In this document: positions 36,701 through 44,575 of the stretch, one piece after another
Numbering within the stretch: the stretch's first letter is position 1
Layout: the number at the start of each line of letters is the position of its first letter
Origin: a bacterium
GTDB lineage: Bacteria; Myxococcota_A; Bradymonadia; Bradymonadales; Bradymonadaceae
Length of the DNA: 64,000 nucleotides
Direction of reading: 5' to 3'
Assembly (NCBI GenBank): GCA_030427705.1
Contig: JAUIBR010000025.1
Location: 34,868 to 98,867 of the forward strand
Translations under genes and position numbers: made by a program
The notes under the pieces: model-generated
The model's input: only the letters and a program-made list of their open reading frames with translations
Database searches by the model: none
What the model was told of the DNA's origin: nothing

Positions 36701-36891
36701 TGATTCAACGAGGCGACCGTCAGAATCTCGCGGTCAAATAGCTCCGCGGATTCGGGATCGTCGATGATTTTGATGGCCACGGGGAAGCCGTCCGGGGTGC
36801 GGCACAGCCACACTTCGGCCATACCTCCCTTTCCCAGCAAGGATTCAAGAGTGTATCCGCCGACCATCGAATGTGGGTCTACTGAGGTCAT
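33733..36891 (-). CDS. Ser/Thr kinase fused to STAND/AAA ATPase and TPR domain
   Basis: A 1052-residue multidomain regulator. Residues 10-280 form a kinase domain (GKGGMAEVW, VAIK, VHRDVKPGN, DFGVAR, APE). Residues about 310-560 form a STAND-type ATPase with Walker A GSHGVGKTR and Walker B MVLMLDDVH. After a winged-helix-like linker, residues about 690-1050 are TPR-like helical repeats (for example GRYADAVEMASLSMDQAE, QRYDEAKAYYDLALELA). Such kinase-ATPase-TPR proteins are frequent in myxobacteria and sense or integrate signals through the TPRs. It is co-transcribed with the tail-anchored kinase. Input unknown. Confidence 0.92.
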   Translation of the reverse strand: MTSVDPHSMVGGYTLESLLGKGGMAEVWLCRTPDGFPVAIKIIDDPESAELFDREILTVASLNHPNIVALYDYGEVTEEEAAHSRFTEGQLWYAMEYVENGSMIDHSPDSFEEVRGAIVKTLHALSHAHARGFVHRDVKPGNLLVPTLDDGVPDIKLADFGVARSRYDDKTMAGTEGAGTPRYMAPEQFLAKTHLIGPSTDLYALGCIILEWVNGKPIYPAIESVMLLGFKHVNEALPPLEPKFEIPDGFGTWLERMTRKVPQERFQFAAEALAALPGPHMPPPEVVETETPAVAVAPRLSSLREYHLAGREPERQIIRKSLAMMCRDHKPRGILLHGSHGVGKTRLAEWIAHRAHEMGSANNLMIQHSGVDFRDDMINAMTTNFRCIGRNPRDARIRVAERLGTSTPDDLEVIIDLMGPFLDSDSPVTLNTPADVRAEALTHLFAAMTATYPMVLMLDDVHLSRPTMALVDRLLEHPDDLGLLIVMTTDDVSKVLPHIGDHQNMDVIELQPLPPEHVKDLVQDIVGKRDTLVQNVIKNAKGLPSRAVQIAEEYARQGNEPDVDEAEVVASVSTSSLEIWRLRLGSVLEEDDGTGRHALEIAACLGREVLDTEWDAAVAAAGLKKPAGLAEQLVVRRIAKWTDYGFRFEDADFRQLLFQSAEAEGRKNANQIAVARGLESLASDNHRALTRISNHLLEGGQPGASFEALLRAARLALNSEHFITLIEYLDELTQRIDQLNVDSNDPRHGWVAYLKIAAGKNGRPLAETEELIRLVLEQAKRNRWYEIRATLLSLLMSVLSDLGRNDEAAKIGKSCVELLESLGSQREAARVRGDLAFELFELGRYADAVEMASLSMDQAEQVGDLETVARNCERLGFVHLRLQRYDEAKAYYDLALELATKLGMRDLAGHVLDGLGTIERDNGDFDDAIRTFEAANKNFRSVGSRSTAITEYKIATVFARRGDWGRARDILARSRRAFERFGLETYFLHCIAALAAANSKLGDYDGIRQCALELDRRVTERPVQDPEFRWFIEQALKSTGRGLDRERLEALL

Positions 36892-37080
36892 TTCCCCAGA
36901 TTTTATGGGCGAAGTCGTATCTTAGCCAAGTAAAACTGTGGTTCGCCGGAAGATGAAGTTGCCGATCGAGGAGCAAACGCCACATCGAAGTGGAAGGCCG
37001 ATCCACCACCGCACGTGACAACGATGTGACGAGGTTGCGTTCGCCTTGGTTTCATGGGGTGAGCGGTTCGCCGAAGTTTT

Positions 37081-37096
37081 TGGCACGGCCATTGCT
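37081..37096 (+). promoter_or_regulatory. sigma-54 (-24/-12) promoter
   Basis: TGGCAC-GGCCA-TTGCT is a full match to the -24/-12 consensus with GG-N10-GC spacing. The predicted transcript would start near 37107, 26 nt before ATG 37133, which has its own GGAG. An enhancer-binding protein is required by this mechanism; its gene is not in the window. Confidence 0.8.
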
Positions 37097-37132
37097 GAAT
37101 AGGGGGGCGCTAATGCCAACGGAGACACACCC

Positions 37133-38527
37133 ATGATTCGCACTCGGTCCTTTTTGAAATTTTCGACGATCGCCTTGCTTGCGCTAACCGTTGCTTGCAC
37201 GGGCGACGATTCCTCCACGGACTACGACCCTAACTGGGGCGATGATCAGATGTTGCCTGGTGGAAAGGGGGACTTCCTGGACCTCGCGCCAGTACTTGAG
37301 TTCGATGATGCGGCGAAGGGAACGGTCGACTCGCGTCAATTGGACGTCTACAAGATTACGCTCACAAACGGCGACAAGATTCGTCTCGTGAAGGACGTCA
37401 CGGACGGTGACCTCGCCCCTGATTTCACGTTGTTCCGTGGTTCGTCTTCGCCAATTCGGTCGGACGAATTTGATGTGAGCTCGAAGAAGCTGACGAAGGA
37501 CTACACCATCACCTCTTCTGGGGATTATCTGATCGCAGTGCGCGCATTCCGCAATCAAGGCTCCGGCGCGTATTCGTTGTTGGCGACTTGCACGGGCGGT
37601 CCTTGCAACGGTGAGTTTGTCGATCCGCCGGTCGATGACGGTTTGGATGTGGCGGACCGTGAAAGCTGTATTGCCGAAGCGTTCGATTGCGCGTTTGAAG
37701 TGCTCCCGAGCAAAAACGGTCGAGTGGGGGAAACGACGGCCCGAAACATCCTGAATTCCTGCCTGGCCGATAAGGGCGTAGATGGATTGAGCTGCGCCAA
37801 GGCATGTGAGGACGATTCAGACGCGACCGACCTTTGCAACGATATCGTCCGATCGTTGCCGTTCTATGCCGACCAACCTCAAGAGTGCCATTTTGAAGTT
37901 CAGAGCTGCATGTCGGACTGCACCGACATCGGGTTCGACGGCAGTGCTGACGAGCTTTGGAGCGCGCCAGTTTCGATGTGTTGGATGAACGGATTCAACG
38001 GCAACTGCGACAGCTTCGCACGAAAAATGACGAGCTGTGGCGGTGTTGTCGCCAATGAAACCGCCGTCTGCTACGAGGCTTGCTGGGCCGGCGTTGGCGT
38101 CTGGAACGACGACCTCGACGTTATGTGCGAAGAGGACTGCGGCGCATGCGGCGTCGAGTGCACGCGGCAGATTGAGGCGCAGTGGGGCGGAATCACGGTG
38201 CCATCGACGGGTCTTGTCGGCGACGCGGAAGACGTGTTCATGGGTGAGATGGACCCATTTGTCGTCGGTGATGTCTGCGTGCTCTTCGTCCGCGTTTATG
38301 CAGAAGGCGACGGCGAACTCGCACCAGGGCTGTATGGTTTGGTTGAAGACCTCGACACGGGTTGTGCAGCTGACCGCTTCGAACGATCGATTGGTGAGGC
38401 TGTTCACGCTGAAGGCGGTTTGGACCTGATTACAAATCAGGACCAGATTGACGCGCTCAAGCGGTTCAATAGCGAAGCGAACTACATCGAATTCACGGGT
38501 GAGATCGACAGCTTGGACCTGTTCTAA
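37133..38527 (+). CDS. Cys-rich lipoprotein with PPC-like domain
   Basis: A 464-residue lipoprotein (lipobox LTVAC). After a linker containing LPGGKGDFLD comes a PPC-type beta-sandwich (about 45-160, with DVYKITLTNGDKIRL and GDYLIAVRAFRNQGSGAYSL), then a domain with about 20 cysteines (170-370, such as CFEVQSC-like and CGACGVEC spacings) and a final beta-rich part. The presence of many disulphides places it outside the cytoplasm. Expression is probably under sigma-54 control (promoter at 37081). It shares promoter type and N-terminal layout with the lipoprotein at 20806. Function unknown. Confidence 0.82.
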   Translation: MIRTRSFLKFSTIALLALTVACTGDDSSTDYDPNWGDDQMLPGGKGDFLDLAPVLEFDDAAKGTVDSRQLDVYKITLTNGDKIRLVKDVTDGDLAPDFTLFRGSSSPIRSDEFDVSSKKLTKDYTITSSGDYLIAVRAFRNQGSGAYSLLATCTGGPCNGEFVDPPVDDGLDVADRESCIAEAFDCAFEVLPSKNGRVGETTARNILNSCLADKGVDGLSCAKACEDDSDATDLCNDIVRSLPFYADQPQECHFEVQSCMSDCTDIGFDGSADELWSAPVSMCWMNGFNGNCDSFARKMTSCGGVVANETAVCYEACWAGVGVWNDDLDVMCEEDCGACGVECTRQIEAQWGGITVPSTGLVGDAEDVFMGEMDPFVVGDVCVLFVRVYAEGDGELAPGLYGLVEDLDTGCAADRFERSIGEAVHAEGGLDLITNQDQIDALKRFNSEANYIEFTGEIDSLDLF

Positions 38528-38615
38528 ATCCCCGCAACCTCGATTGACGCGAAGTGATTCGGTCTTGCCCCGATGTGCTGCTTAGCAGTAACTTGGACTG
38601 ACCGGAGGAACGATT

Positions 38616-38867
38616 TTGGACGAACGAAGAAAGTCAGACCGTATGCCACTGAAATCCGATGTTGAATTCGCCATGGACCACAAAATCCTTGAGGCCCGTG
38701 GTGTCGACGTCTCGGAAGGCGGTGTAGCCTTCGAGACATCTGAACCTCTTCATGTAGCGCTTACGGTGACCGTCGATGGGGAAACCATGACGCGTCAGGC
38801 GCGCCTCGTCCGAATCCTGAAAGACGATGATGGTAAGTTCACGTTCGGGCTAGAATTCGCCGACTAA
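38616..38867 (+). CDS. PilZ-domain protein, likely c-di-GMP binding
   Basis: An 83-residue single-domain PilZ protein starting at TTG 38616 (GGAGGA seven bases before). It keeps both c-di-GMP contact motifs: R-x3-R (RRKSDR, residues 4-9) and (D/N)-x-S-x2-G (DVSEGG). It would respond to c-di-GMP, a signal controlling motility or surface traits. It stands alone; its stop overlaps the convergent esterase gene by 4 bp. Confidence 0.9.
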   Translation: MDERRKSDRMPLKSDVEFAMDHKILEARGVDVSEGGVAFETSEPLHVALTVTVDGETMTRQARLVRILKDDDGKFTFGLEFAD

Positions 38868-39880
38868 CGGTGTCGATCGAAGAAGTCCAGTAACACTTCA
38901 TTTCCCCAATCACGACTCACAGGGCCAATCGTAGTCTCGCCGAGATAGGCGTGCCCGTTCGGCCACGTGTGTCCTCCACCGATGATCTGCAGATGGGTGA
39001 ACTCAGCTGAGCAGCCTTGGAATTGCTGAAGCTGCGTCATGATGTCGTCGTCGGTCATCGAGTCCTTCCAACCATCCGTCACCAAGGGGTCAGGCTGGCA
39101 GTTGGCCAGGGCTTTCCACTCGTCGATCGTGCGTTGCGCGCTGACGTGCTTCTTGCCTTCCTGCCCGACTGGGCACTGTGACTCACCGCCCTGATATTGC
39201 CAGCAGGGATCCGTCGTGCCGTGGATGTAGAGCATTGGCGGGGGCTGGGCGGGTTTGCACTCAGAACTTGTGGTGAGCTGCATGGCACCGCCGATCGGCG
39301 CAGCGCCTCGGATGCGCGGAAGTTCGCATGCGAGTCGGAAACTCATCGCGCCTCCGTTCGAAAGCCCTGTGACGAAAATCCGGTTCTCGTCGATGTTGAC
39401 CCGGCTTGTGACGTCATCGATCAGCGCATCGAAATAGGACACGTCATCGGCGTTTTCCTCGCACGCAATGCCAGAAGTGCACCGCCAATCACCTGTGCCG
39501 CCGCCTGCGTTCCACGTCCGCAGGTTGAGCATCTTTGCCGGATTTCCGTCCGGCGATACGACCACGTACCCACGTTGATTCGCCATTTTGTGGAGGCATT
39601 GCGCGTCATCGATTTTGCCCTCTGGGCAGGTTCCTGACAGGGCTGCCTTTCGATTTCCGCCTCCGCCGTGAATTGCGATGATGAGCGGTGCGGCGACCTC
39701 TTTATTGTACTGCGTTGGGATGACCATGTCGTAGTCGCGGTCATCGTAGCCTGGCACAGAACAGGTCACCGCTGAGCCTGCGCTTGGGACGTCCGTACAG
39801 TTCTGCGTCGCGAGTCTCCGGGATGCGCAGCTCAGCGTGAGCGAGGCGGTGATGATCAGGAGCAAAAGTCGACGTGTCAT
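38864..39880 (-). CDS. alpha/beta-hydrolase lipoprotein (PHB depolymerase/feruloyl esterase-like)
   Basis: A 338-residue lipoprotein (lipobox LTLSC) of the LpqC-type esterase family. It has an oxyanion segment AIHGGGGNR, nucleophile elbow GLSNGG, acid in IHGTTDPCW and catalytic His in GGGHTWPNG. Several cysteines (about ten) suggest disulphides. Relatives hydrolyse polyhydroxybutyrate or aryl esters of plant polymers. The start overlaps the stop of the upstream small lipoprotein gene by 4 bp, so they form one unit. Confidence 0.92.
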   Translation of the reverse strand: MTRRLLLLIITASLTLSCASRRLATQNCTDVPSAGSAVTCSVPGYDDRDYDMVIPTQYNKEVAAPLIIAIHGGGGNRKAALSGTCPEGKIDDAQCLHKMANQRGYVVVSPDGNPAKMLNLRTWNAGGGTGDWRCTSGIACEENADDVSYFDALIDDVTSRVNIDENRIFVTGLSNGGAMSFRLACELPRIRGAAPIGGAMQLTTSSECKPAQPPPMLYIHGTTDPCWQYQGGESQCPVGQEGKKHVSAQRTIDEWKALANCQPDPLVTDGWKDSMTDDDIMTQLQQFQGCSAEFTHLQIIGGGHTWPNGHAYLGETTIGPVSRDWGNEVLLDFFDRHR

Positions 39881-40410
39881 TTCGAGTCCTTTAGCCGCGC
39901 AAAATCAAACGCGGCGGCGGCCCTGGTCAGGGTCGACTTCGACTTTGAGCGTGTCGTGAAATCGACACGCAGGTTTGTCGCAGGGCGCAGCATCATCGTC
40001 AGTTTTCCAGGCTTTCCGGCCATCTTCATTGGGAGCGACTTGAAGCGTTTCGAGCCCTTGAATTGGCTGTCCCAGTCGGCAAACGTGTCGTCATTGGATT
40101 GGTTGATCGAAATCTCCAACACGTCACCGCTCTTGTCCTTGTACATTGCGCGATAAGTCTTGCCCCATGGTTGCTCTTCGAGATTCCATTCGGTGCGCTG
40201 ATACAGGCTGATCGTGATGGGTAGGACTGTCTCGGGGTCGATGGGCTCTGCAACCACCAGTGGCTTTGTCTTGGGTTTTGCAGCTTTCTTGGACTTGGCG
40301 TCGGGTTTGTCTGGCTGCTGAGCGTTTGCGGCTTCCTTGGGTCCAGGCGCTTCCTGCGCGCATGCCAGAGCGGAAACCAGAACAACAATGATGAGGGTGA
40401 TGCGTTTCAT
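39877..40410 (-). CDS. small lipoprotein of unknown function
   Basis: A 177-residue lipoprotein (lipobox SALAC, C17) with a Lys/Ala/Pro-rich linker (about 20-50) and a beta-rich C-terminal domain of about 120 residues (TISLYQRTEWNLEEQPWGKTY onward). No motif recognised. It lies between the M50-like peptidase gene (7 bp upstream) and the esterase gene (4-bp overlap), so the three appear to be an operon in the order peptidase, this gene, esterase. Confidence 0.75.
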   Translation of the reverse strand: MKRITLIIVVLVSALACAQEAPGPKEAANAQQPDKPDAKSKKAAKPKTKPLVVAEPIDPETVLPITISLYQRTEWNLEEQPWGKTYRAMYKDKSGDVLEISINQSNDDTFADWDSQFKGSKRFKSLPMKMAGKPGKLTMMLRPATNLRVDFTTRSKSKSTLTRAAAAFDFARLKDSK

Positions 40411-40416
40411 GCGGGC

Positions 40417-41106
40417 CTATTTGCTGGCGAACTTGGCATCGTTTTGTGCGGCGATGACCAGGGCAATTGCCGAAACGACGGCGGCGAGTGCGATCCAGAT
40501 GACGCCCCAAACCACGCCTGGAATCATCGAGATTTCGGCCAGCATGTCTGCGTCCGAGCCAATTCCGGGCCGATAGATGACATCGCTGAGGATATCTAGG
40601 ATGGCGTATTGGCAGCTGGTAAGCCCGATGACCTGAAGTAGTAGTTCATTCCAGTCGTGGTTGAGTTTCCAGCCTGCGCCAACCATGGCGATTCCGAACC
40701 CGACGGCGAAGACGAGCCCAAAGACGTTTCGGATATAAAAGGCGGCGATTGCGATCAGGAAGACGCCGAGCGCGATTGAAAGCCACCGGTCGACCTTTGT
40801 ACGCGAGGCGGCGACCAGGATTATTGCGCCCCAAAGCATGCTGCCCAGGTAGCCGGCCGTAAGGGTCAAGAAGCGGCTTCCACCGAGGGTGTAGCAGACG
40901 CCACCCTGATTCATATTTACTTCGATGCTCTCGATGCTGCCGCCTGTGAAGATTGCGGCGAGCCCGTGGCTGATTTCGTGGAGGAGGACGACGAGAATTT
41001 TGAGCGGAGTGACGAGCGGTGTGCCCCACAACGCCGTGATGAGAAGAAAGACACCCAGCAAGATGCCGACCTTTTTGAAATCGAGATTATCTATGAGTTT
41101 CTTCAT
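40417..41106 (-). CDS. M50B-like membrane metallopeptidase
   Basis: A 229-residue polytopic membrane protein with HEISHGLAA, the HExxH zinc motif, at the end of its second hydrophobic segment (residues 43-47) and five or six further helices. A second zinc ligand (Asp in a late helix) may be D181/D186 in the YAILDILSD segment. Family proteins are related to site-2 proteases but are shorter and of unproven activity. It is first in a three-gene unit with a lipoprotein and an esterase. Confidence 0.82.
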   Translation of the reverse strand: MKKLIDNLDFKKVGILLGVFLLITALWGTPLVTPLKILVVLLHEISHGLAAIFTGGSIESIEVNMNQGGVCYTLGGSRFLTLTAGYLGSMLWGAIILVAASRTKVDRWLSIALGVFLIAIAAFYIRNVFGLVFAVGFGIAMVGAGWKLNHDWNELLLQVIGLTSCQYAILDILSDVIYRPGIGSDADMLAEISMIPGVVWGVIWIALAAVVSAIALVIAAQNDAKFASK

Positions 41107-41138
41107 TGGCCTCCCTGATGCTCAATGTACCTAACAAC

Positions 41139-42107
41139 TCAAGGGGGCGCTACTATGCCCGCGACCGCATCGAGTGCGCATTTCAGGCGTTCTGCGCCGG
41201 TACCTGAGACGATCGAGTAGGGAAGGTCGCGCTGTTCGAGCGCCGCTTTGCACGCCGCGAAGAAGGTCTCGCGCTGGTTAGGCAGGTATCGAATTGGGTC
41301 AGGTTCAAACGGCAAGTCGATGTCTGTGAGTAGATACATGTCATACCGCTTCGCGTGCGCATCCGCTGCTGCTTGGAGTTTGGCGTCAACGGCTCCAAAC
41401 AGTGTTTGAGACCAGATAGTGGTGGTCAGCGCATCCGTGTCCGTGAAGACGACGCGGTTGCAGTCTGGAACCTGTGATTCTTCGAGCGCAATCTGCCCCA
41501 AACCGATGATCGGCATGTCCGCTGCCGTGGGGTCTCGCTCAAGCGCTTCAAGAAAAACCCGCGCGTACTCCGGTGTGGTAATTGTCTCATAGGAACTTGC
41601 AAGTTGTTGGGAAAGCGTCGTTTTGCCTGTCGATTCCGGGCCGAACACGCAGATTCGTTTTGCAAAATACGGTCGGACTGGGCGTGGAATGAACTCCCAA
41701 TTGGCCAGCGGGTTTTCGCGGATGGCCGTCCCGCTTGTCGGGATACTCTGGCGTTCGAACGGGACAAACGTGGCACCCATCACCTCGGCCAGTTTCTGGC
41801 CATAGGGCTCCGAGGCAAACACGTAATCATGCGGTCGGCCAGTGACCCGTTTTAGGGCTGTTTCCCAAAGATTCCAGAAGTTTACAGTTTCCTGTGAGGT
41901 CTGAGGCAACTCCTCGTCCAGGTGAATCACGTTGGCTGTTGGGGCAACTTCGCGCATCCATTGCAGTCGGATACCGGGCGGGATGGGCTCGGATTTGAGC
42001 GTGCAAACCACCACGTCGAGCTCATCGACAAACTGTAGGGCAAACTCGATGAGCGCTTGATGCCCGCGATGTAGCGGCATGAACTTGCCAATGACTAGGC
42101 CGCGCAT
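41139..42107 (-). CDS. NadR-like NMN adenylyltransferase/ribosylnicotinamide kinase
   Basis: A 322-residue bifunctional protein lacking the DNA-binding N-terminus of enterobacterial NadR. The first half is a nucleotidyltransferase: GKFMPLHRGH (7-16) and the PTSGTAIR (123-130) phosphate motif. The second half is a kinase with P-loop GPESTGKTT (156-164) and TDTDALTTTIW. Known members convert nicotinamide riboside to NMN and then NAD. Here it is the last gene of a biosynthetic operon, overlapping the adenylation-reductase gene by 13 bp, so it may supply cofactor or act on a nicotinamide-like or nucleotide intermediate. Two dispersed element copies lie within it. Confidence 0.92.
   Translation of the reverse strand: MRGLVIGKFMPLHRGHQALIEFALQFVDELDVVVCTLKSEPIPPGIRLQWMREVAPTANVIHLDEELPQTSQETVNFWNLWETALKRVTGRPHDYVFASEPYGQKLAEVMGATFVPFERQSIPTSGTAIRENPLANWEFIPRPVRPYFAKRICVFGPESTGKTTLSQQLASSYETITTPEYARVFLEALERDPTAADMPIIGLGQIALEESQVPDCNRVVFTDTDALTTTIWSQTLFGAVDAKLQAAADAHAKRYDMYLLTDIDLPFEPDPIRYLPNQRETFFAACKAALEQRDLPYSIVSGTGAERLKCALDAVAGIVAPP
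41585..41602 (+). repeat. dispersed element copy C
   Basis: TCTCATAGGAACTTGCAA, inside the NadR-like gene, which reads it on the complement as A-S-S-Y-E. Confidence 0.65.
41880..41900 (-). repeat. dispersed element copy L (divergent)
   Basis: Complement ACCTCACAGGAAACTGTAAA, inside the NadR-like gene (T-S-Q-E-T-V). One of the weaker matches. Confidence 0.5.
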
Positions 42108-44575
42108 TGGGACTCCAACGCGGCTTGGATATACGTGTCTAACAGGTCATCGGGCAGCGGCGTCAATGGACCGAACTGTGTGCCAGTTCGTTGAAAAAGG
42201 TCGACCGCATGAAGTTGATCCGCGTCCGACGTATGGCGGGCGAGCGCCAGTTTTGCGATGCGGCCTTCGCGTGTGGACGGATGGATGGATTGCCACTCCG
42301 AAACATCAATACTCTGCAAATTCAACGAGTTACAAAGTCCTATGAGGAAAATGCAACCCATTGAAATATGGTGGGTTCCATTTTCGTGCGCGGACTCGAT
42401 GATGCGGGCAGCGGCCCAATCTACGGGGGTGACATCGAAGGCGAGGTCCGGAATGTTGGGCGCTACGCCGAGGTGTGTCAGCCCGATGATGAAATCGCGG
42501 AGCAGGTCATTTTGCGGGAAGGACGGGGAATGGGTTGCCGGCGTGAGTAAACCAGGACGCACGATAGTTAGCGGCCCACCGTGACGCTGCAGCGCGAGTT
42601 CTGCCGCAACCTTGGATTGCGCATATCCGCCAATAATCAACGTATCGTCGGAAATGGGAGTCTCAGGTGAATAGTGCGGGCGACGGTTGTTGCTGTGCAC
42701 GAAGACGCTCAACGTCGACACATGGGTCAGGTGTGCGTGCAGGTGGTGTTGCACGTCGGCGATGTGGGTCAAGGCATCCAGATTGACGGGACGGTGGAAC
42801 TCCAACGTCTCGGATAGGCTGATAACGCCGGCACAATTGACGATGTGCGTCACGTCCTGAATTCGATCCCAATCTGTATCGGACAAGCCGAGTCGAGTCT
42901 GGGTCACATCACCAACGACCTCGTCAGGCACGCCAGTATTTCGGCGCACCAGTCTGAGTGGCGATTCCAGTTGTTCGCAAACATGTCTGCCCAGAAACCC
43001 GTTTGCCCCCAGCACCAGTGTTCGACCAAGGTCAGTCGGACCCACGAATGACCCGGGCATCGCAAGCGAGTTGCTGACGGAACGGAGTCTGGCGACCCGG
43101 ATTCGATCGTCAGGGCTGATTTGGTTGAGCGCAGCATCCTGAAGAAGGGCTTCCGGAGGGATGAAAATGCCCCGATCTGCTGCGATGGCCGACACCTCCA
43201 TCGCCATGATGCTGTCTCCGCCGTTTTCTGCGAACGAACGGCGTGGGTCGAGGGGTTGCAACAGCTCAGCGACCACATCGAGGAATGGCGTTTTTTCCTC
43301 ATAGGAACTTGTAACACCTCGTAATTCTGAGGTTTTCACCTTCCCGGAGGGTGTGGTCGGGAGTTTTTCGACGCGACGCCAGGTGGTCGGAATCATCCAC
43401 GTCGGGAGGTCGGCAGCGAGCCGGCTTTTCAGGTCTTGGTCTTCGTCGTCTTCATAGACGCAGCCCAGAATTGGGCCGTCTTTGAAGACGAAGCACCGTC
43501 GTCCGGTGAGGCTAGAGACCCTCGATTCAACTTCCTCTGGGCAGATCAATCGACCATTGATTTTGAATTGGCGGTCGATGCGGCCGTGGAAGTGAAAATC
43601 GCCGTTAGCGTCTTGTGTGACGCGGTCTCCGGTCCGGTACCAGCCGTCTTGGAAACGTTCGGCAGTTAGCTCGGGGTTGTTTCGATAGCCAAGGGCTAGA
43701 TGCGGCCCACCGATCCACAGTTCGTCGTCCTCGATGCGGTATTCGACGCCTTCGAGTGGCCGCCCAATATTGGAGGCGGGGGTCTCTGAGCGCATGCGCT
43801 TCATGCTTGTGCAGATGGTCGCTTCGGTCGGTCCGTAGACATTGAAGATGTTGATTTGTTCTGGGAGTTGCCCAAGGTCAGGGGGCGTCTCGCCACCCAC
43901 GACCACCGTGTGTAGGGTTTCTGGCATGGGCAAGTTTGCCCAATGCCTAAGAAACGCGGGCGGTATATCTGCGTGTGAGACGCCGCATGCCTTGATAAAC
44001 GTGAGGAGGTTGGACGGAGAAAGGGGGTCACAGACAACAAGCGTCGCGCCTGAAAGAAGCGCGACTGCGATATCAGAGAGCGATGCGTCGAAAACCGATG
44101 ACAGCATCCACAAGACACGAGAGTCGGAGTCCACTTCAAAAGCAGCCCTCTGTTGGTCAACGACCATTGGCAGTGCGGTCCCATCCAACGCCACAGATTT
44201 CGGTTGTCCCGATGACCCCGACGTATGAAACACGTAGTTGACGCCGTCATCACACGCTCCCCGCAGGCGTCTTGGTGAGTCCAGAATCAAGACGGAAGGA
44301 TCAGTGGTATCGACGAGCTGCTGAATCCGGGCACGCGGCCAATGCCCATCTATCGGAGCGATCGCGGCACCCTTGGACCAGATGTGCAAAAGCATCAACA
44401 GGTGTTGGAGTCGGTCTGACGCGTCGTACATGACGATATCGCCAGGACCACAATCGATATCCAGTGCACAGGCTCGGTTCCAAAGCTGCGTGTAGGTCAG
44501 TTCGAGCTCCCCATACTCGATGGCGGGCGCATCGCCGCGTGATTTCACTACCGCACGAAATCGTTCGATGAACAT
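42095..44575 (-). CDS. adenylation-carrier-thioester reductase (A-T-R) protein, NRPS-like
   Basis: An 826-residue three-domain enzyme. The adenylation domain (1-425) has FHTSGSSGQPKS, FDASLSD (the Asp that usually holds an alpha-amino group), VYGPTEATIC, YRTGDR and the final PSGKVK lysine. The carrier domain (435-510) has ENGGDSI, whose Ser takes phosphopantetheine. The reductase domain (515-826) has LGANGFLGRH and the tyrosine GYAQSKVAAE. It would activate one acid, probably an amino acid, and release it as aldehyde or alcohol with NAD(P)H. Reading the pocket by eye gives D-A-S-D-V-G-V-I-C-K, only tentative. Start ATG 44575 overlaps the oxygenase stop (TGATG). No phosphopantetheinyl transferase is nearby. 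Confidence 0.93.
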   Translation of the reverse strand: MFIERFRAVVKSRGDAPAIEYGELELTYTQLWNRACALDIDCGPGDIVMYDASDRLQHLLMLLHIWSKGAAIAPIDGHWPRARIQQLVDTTDPSVLILDSPRRLRGACDDGVNYVFHTSGSSGQPKSVALDGTALPMVVDQQRAAFEVDSDSRVLWMLSSVFDASLSDIAVALLSGATLVVCDPLSPSNLLTFIKACGVSHADIPPAFLRHWANLPMPETLHTVVVGGETPPDLGQLPEQINIFNVYGPTEATICTSMKRMRSETPASNIGRPLEGVEYRIEDDELWIGGPHLALGYRNNPELTAERFQDGWYRTGDRVTQDANGDFHFHGRIDRQFKINGRLICPEEVESRVSSLTGRRCFVFKDGPILGCVYEDDEDQDLKSRLAADLPTWMIPTTWRRVEKLPTTPSGKVKTSELRGVTSSYEEKTPFLDVVAELLQPLDPRRSFAENGGDSIMAMEVSAIAADRGIFIPPEALLQDAALNQISPDDRIRVARLRSVSNSLAMPGSFVGPTDLGRTLVLGANGFLGRHVCEQLESPLRLVRRNTGVPDEVVGDVTQTRLGLSDTDWDRIQDVTHIVNCAGVISLSETLEFHRPVNLDALTHIADVQHHLHAHLTHVSTLSVFVHSNNRRPHYSPETPISDDTLIIGGYAQSKVAAELALQRHGGPLTIVRPGLLTPATHSPSFPQNDLLRDFIIGLTHLGVAPNIPDLAFDVTPVDWAAARIIESAHENGTHHISMGCIFLIGLCNSLNLQSIDVSEWQSIHPSTREGRIAKLALARHTSDADQLHAVDLFQRTGTQFGPLTPLPDDLLDTYIQAALESQCAA
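42329..42348 (-). repeat. dispersed element copy D
   Basis: Complement TCCTCATAGGACTTTGTAAC, inside the A-T-R gene, read there in a third frame (F-L-I-G-L-C-N). Confidence 0.65.
43296..43315 (+). repeat. dispersed element copy E
   Basis: TCCTCATAGGAACTTGTAAC in the A-T-R gene, at the adenylation/carrier junction, with a full TTCCT-CAT-AGGAA palindrome. Confidence 0.75.

Noticed and set aside
35788..36741. 317-codon open frame on the plus strand
   Set aside because: It is antisense to the kinase-STAND gene, whose domains are unmistakable; composition and lack of motifs mark it as a shadow frame.
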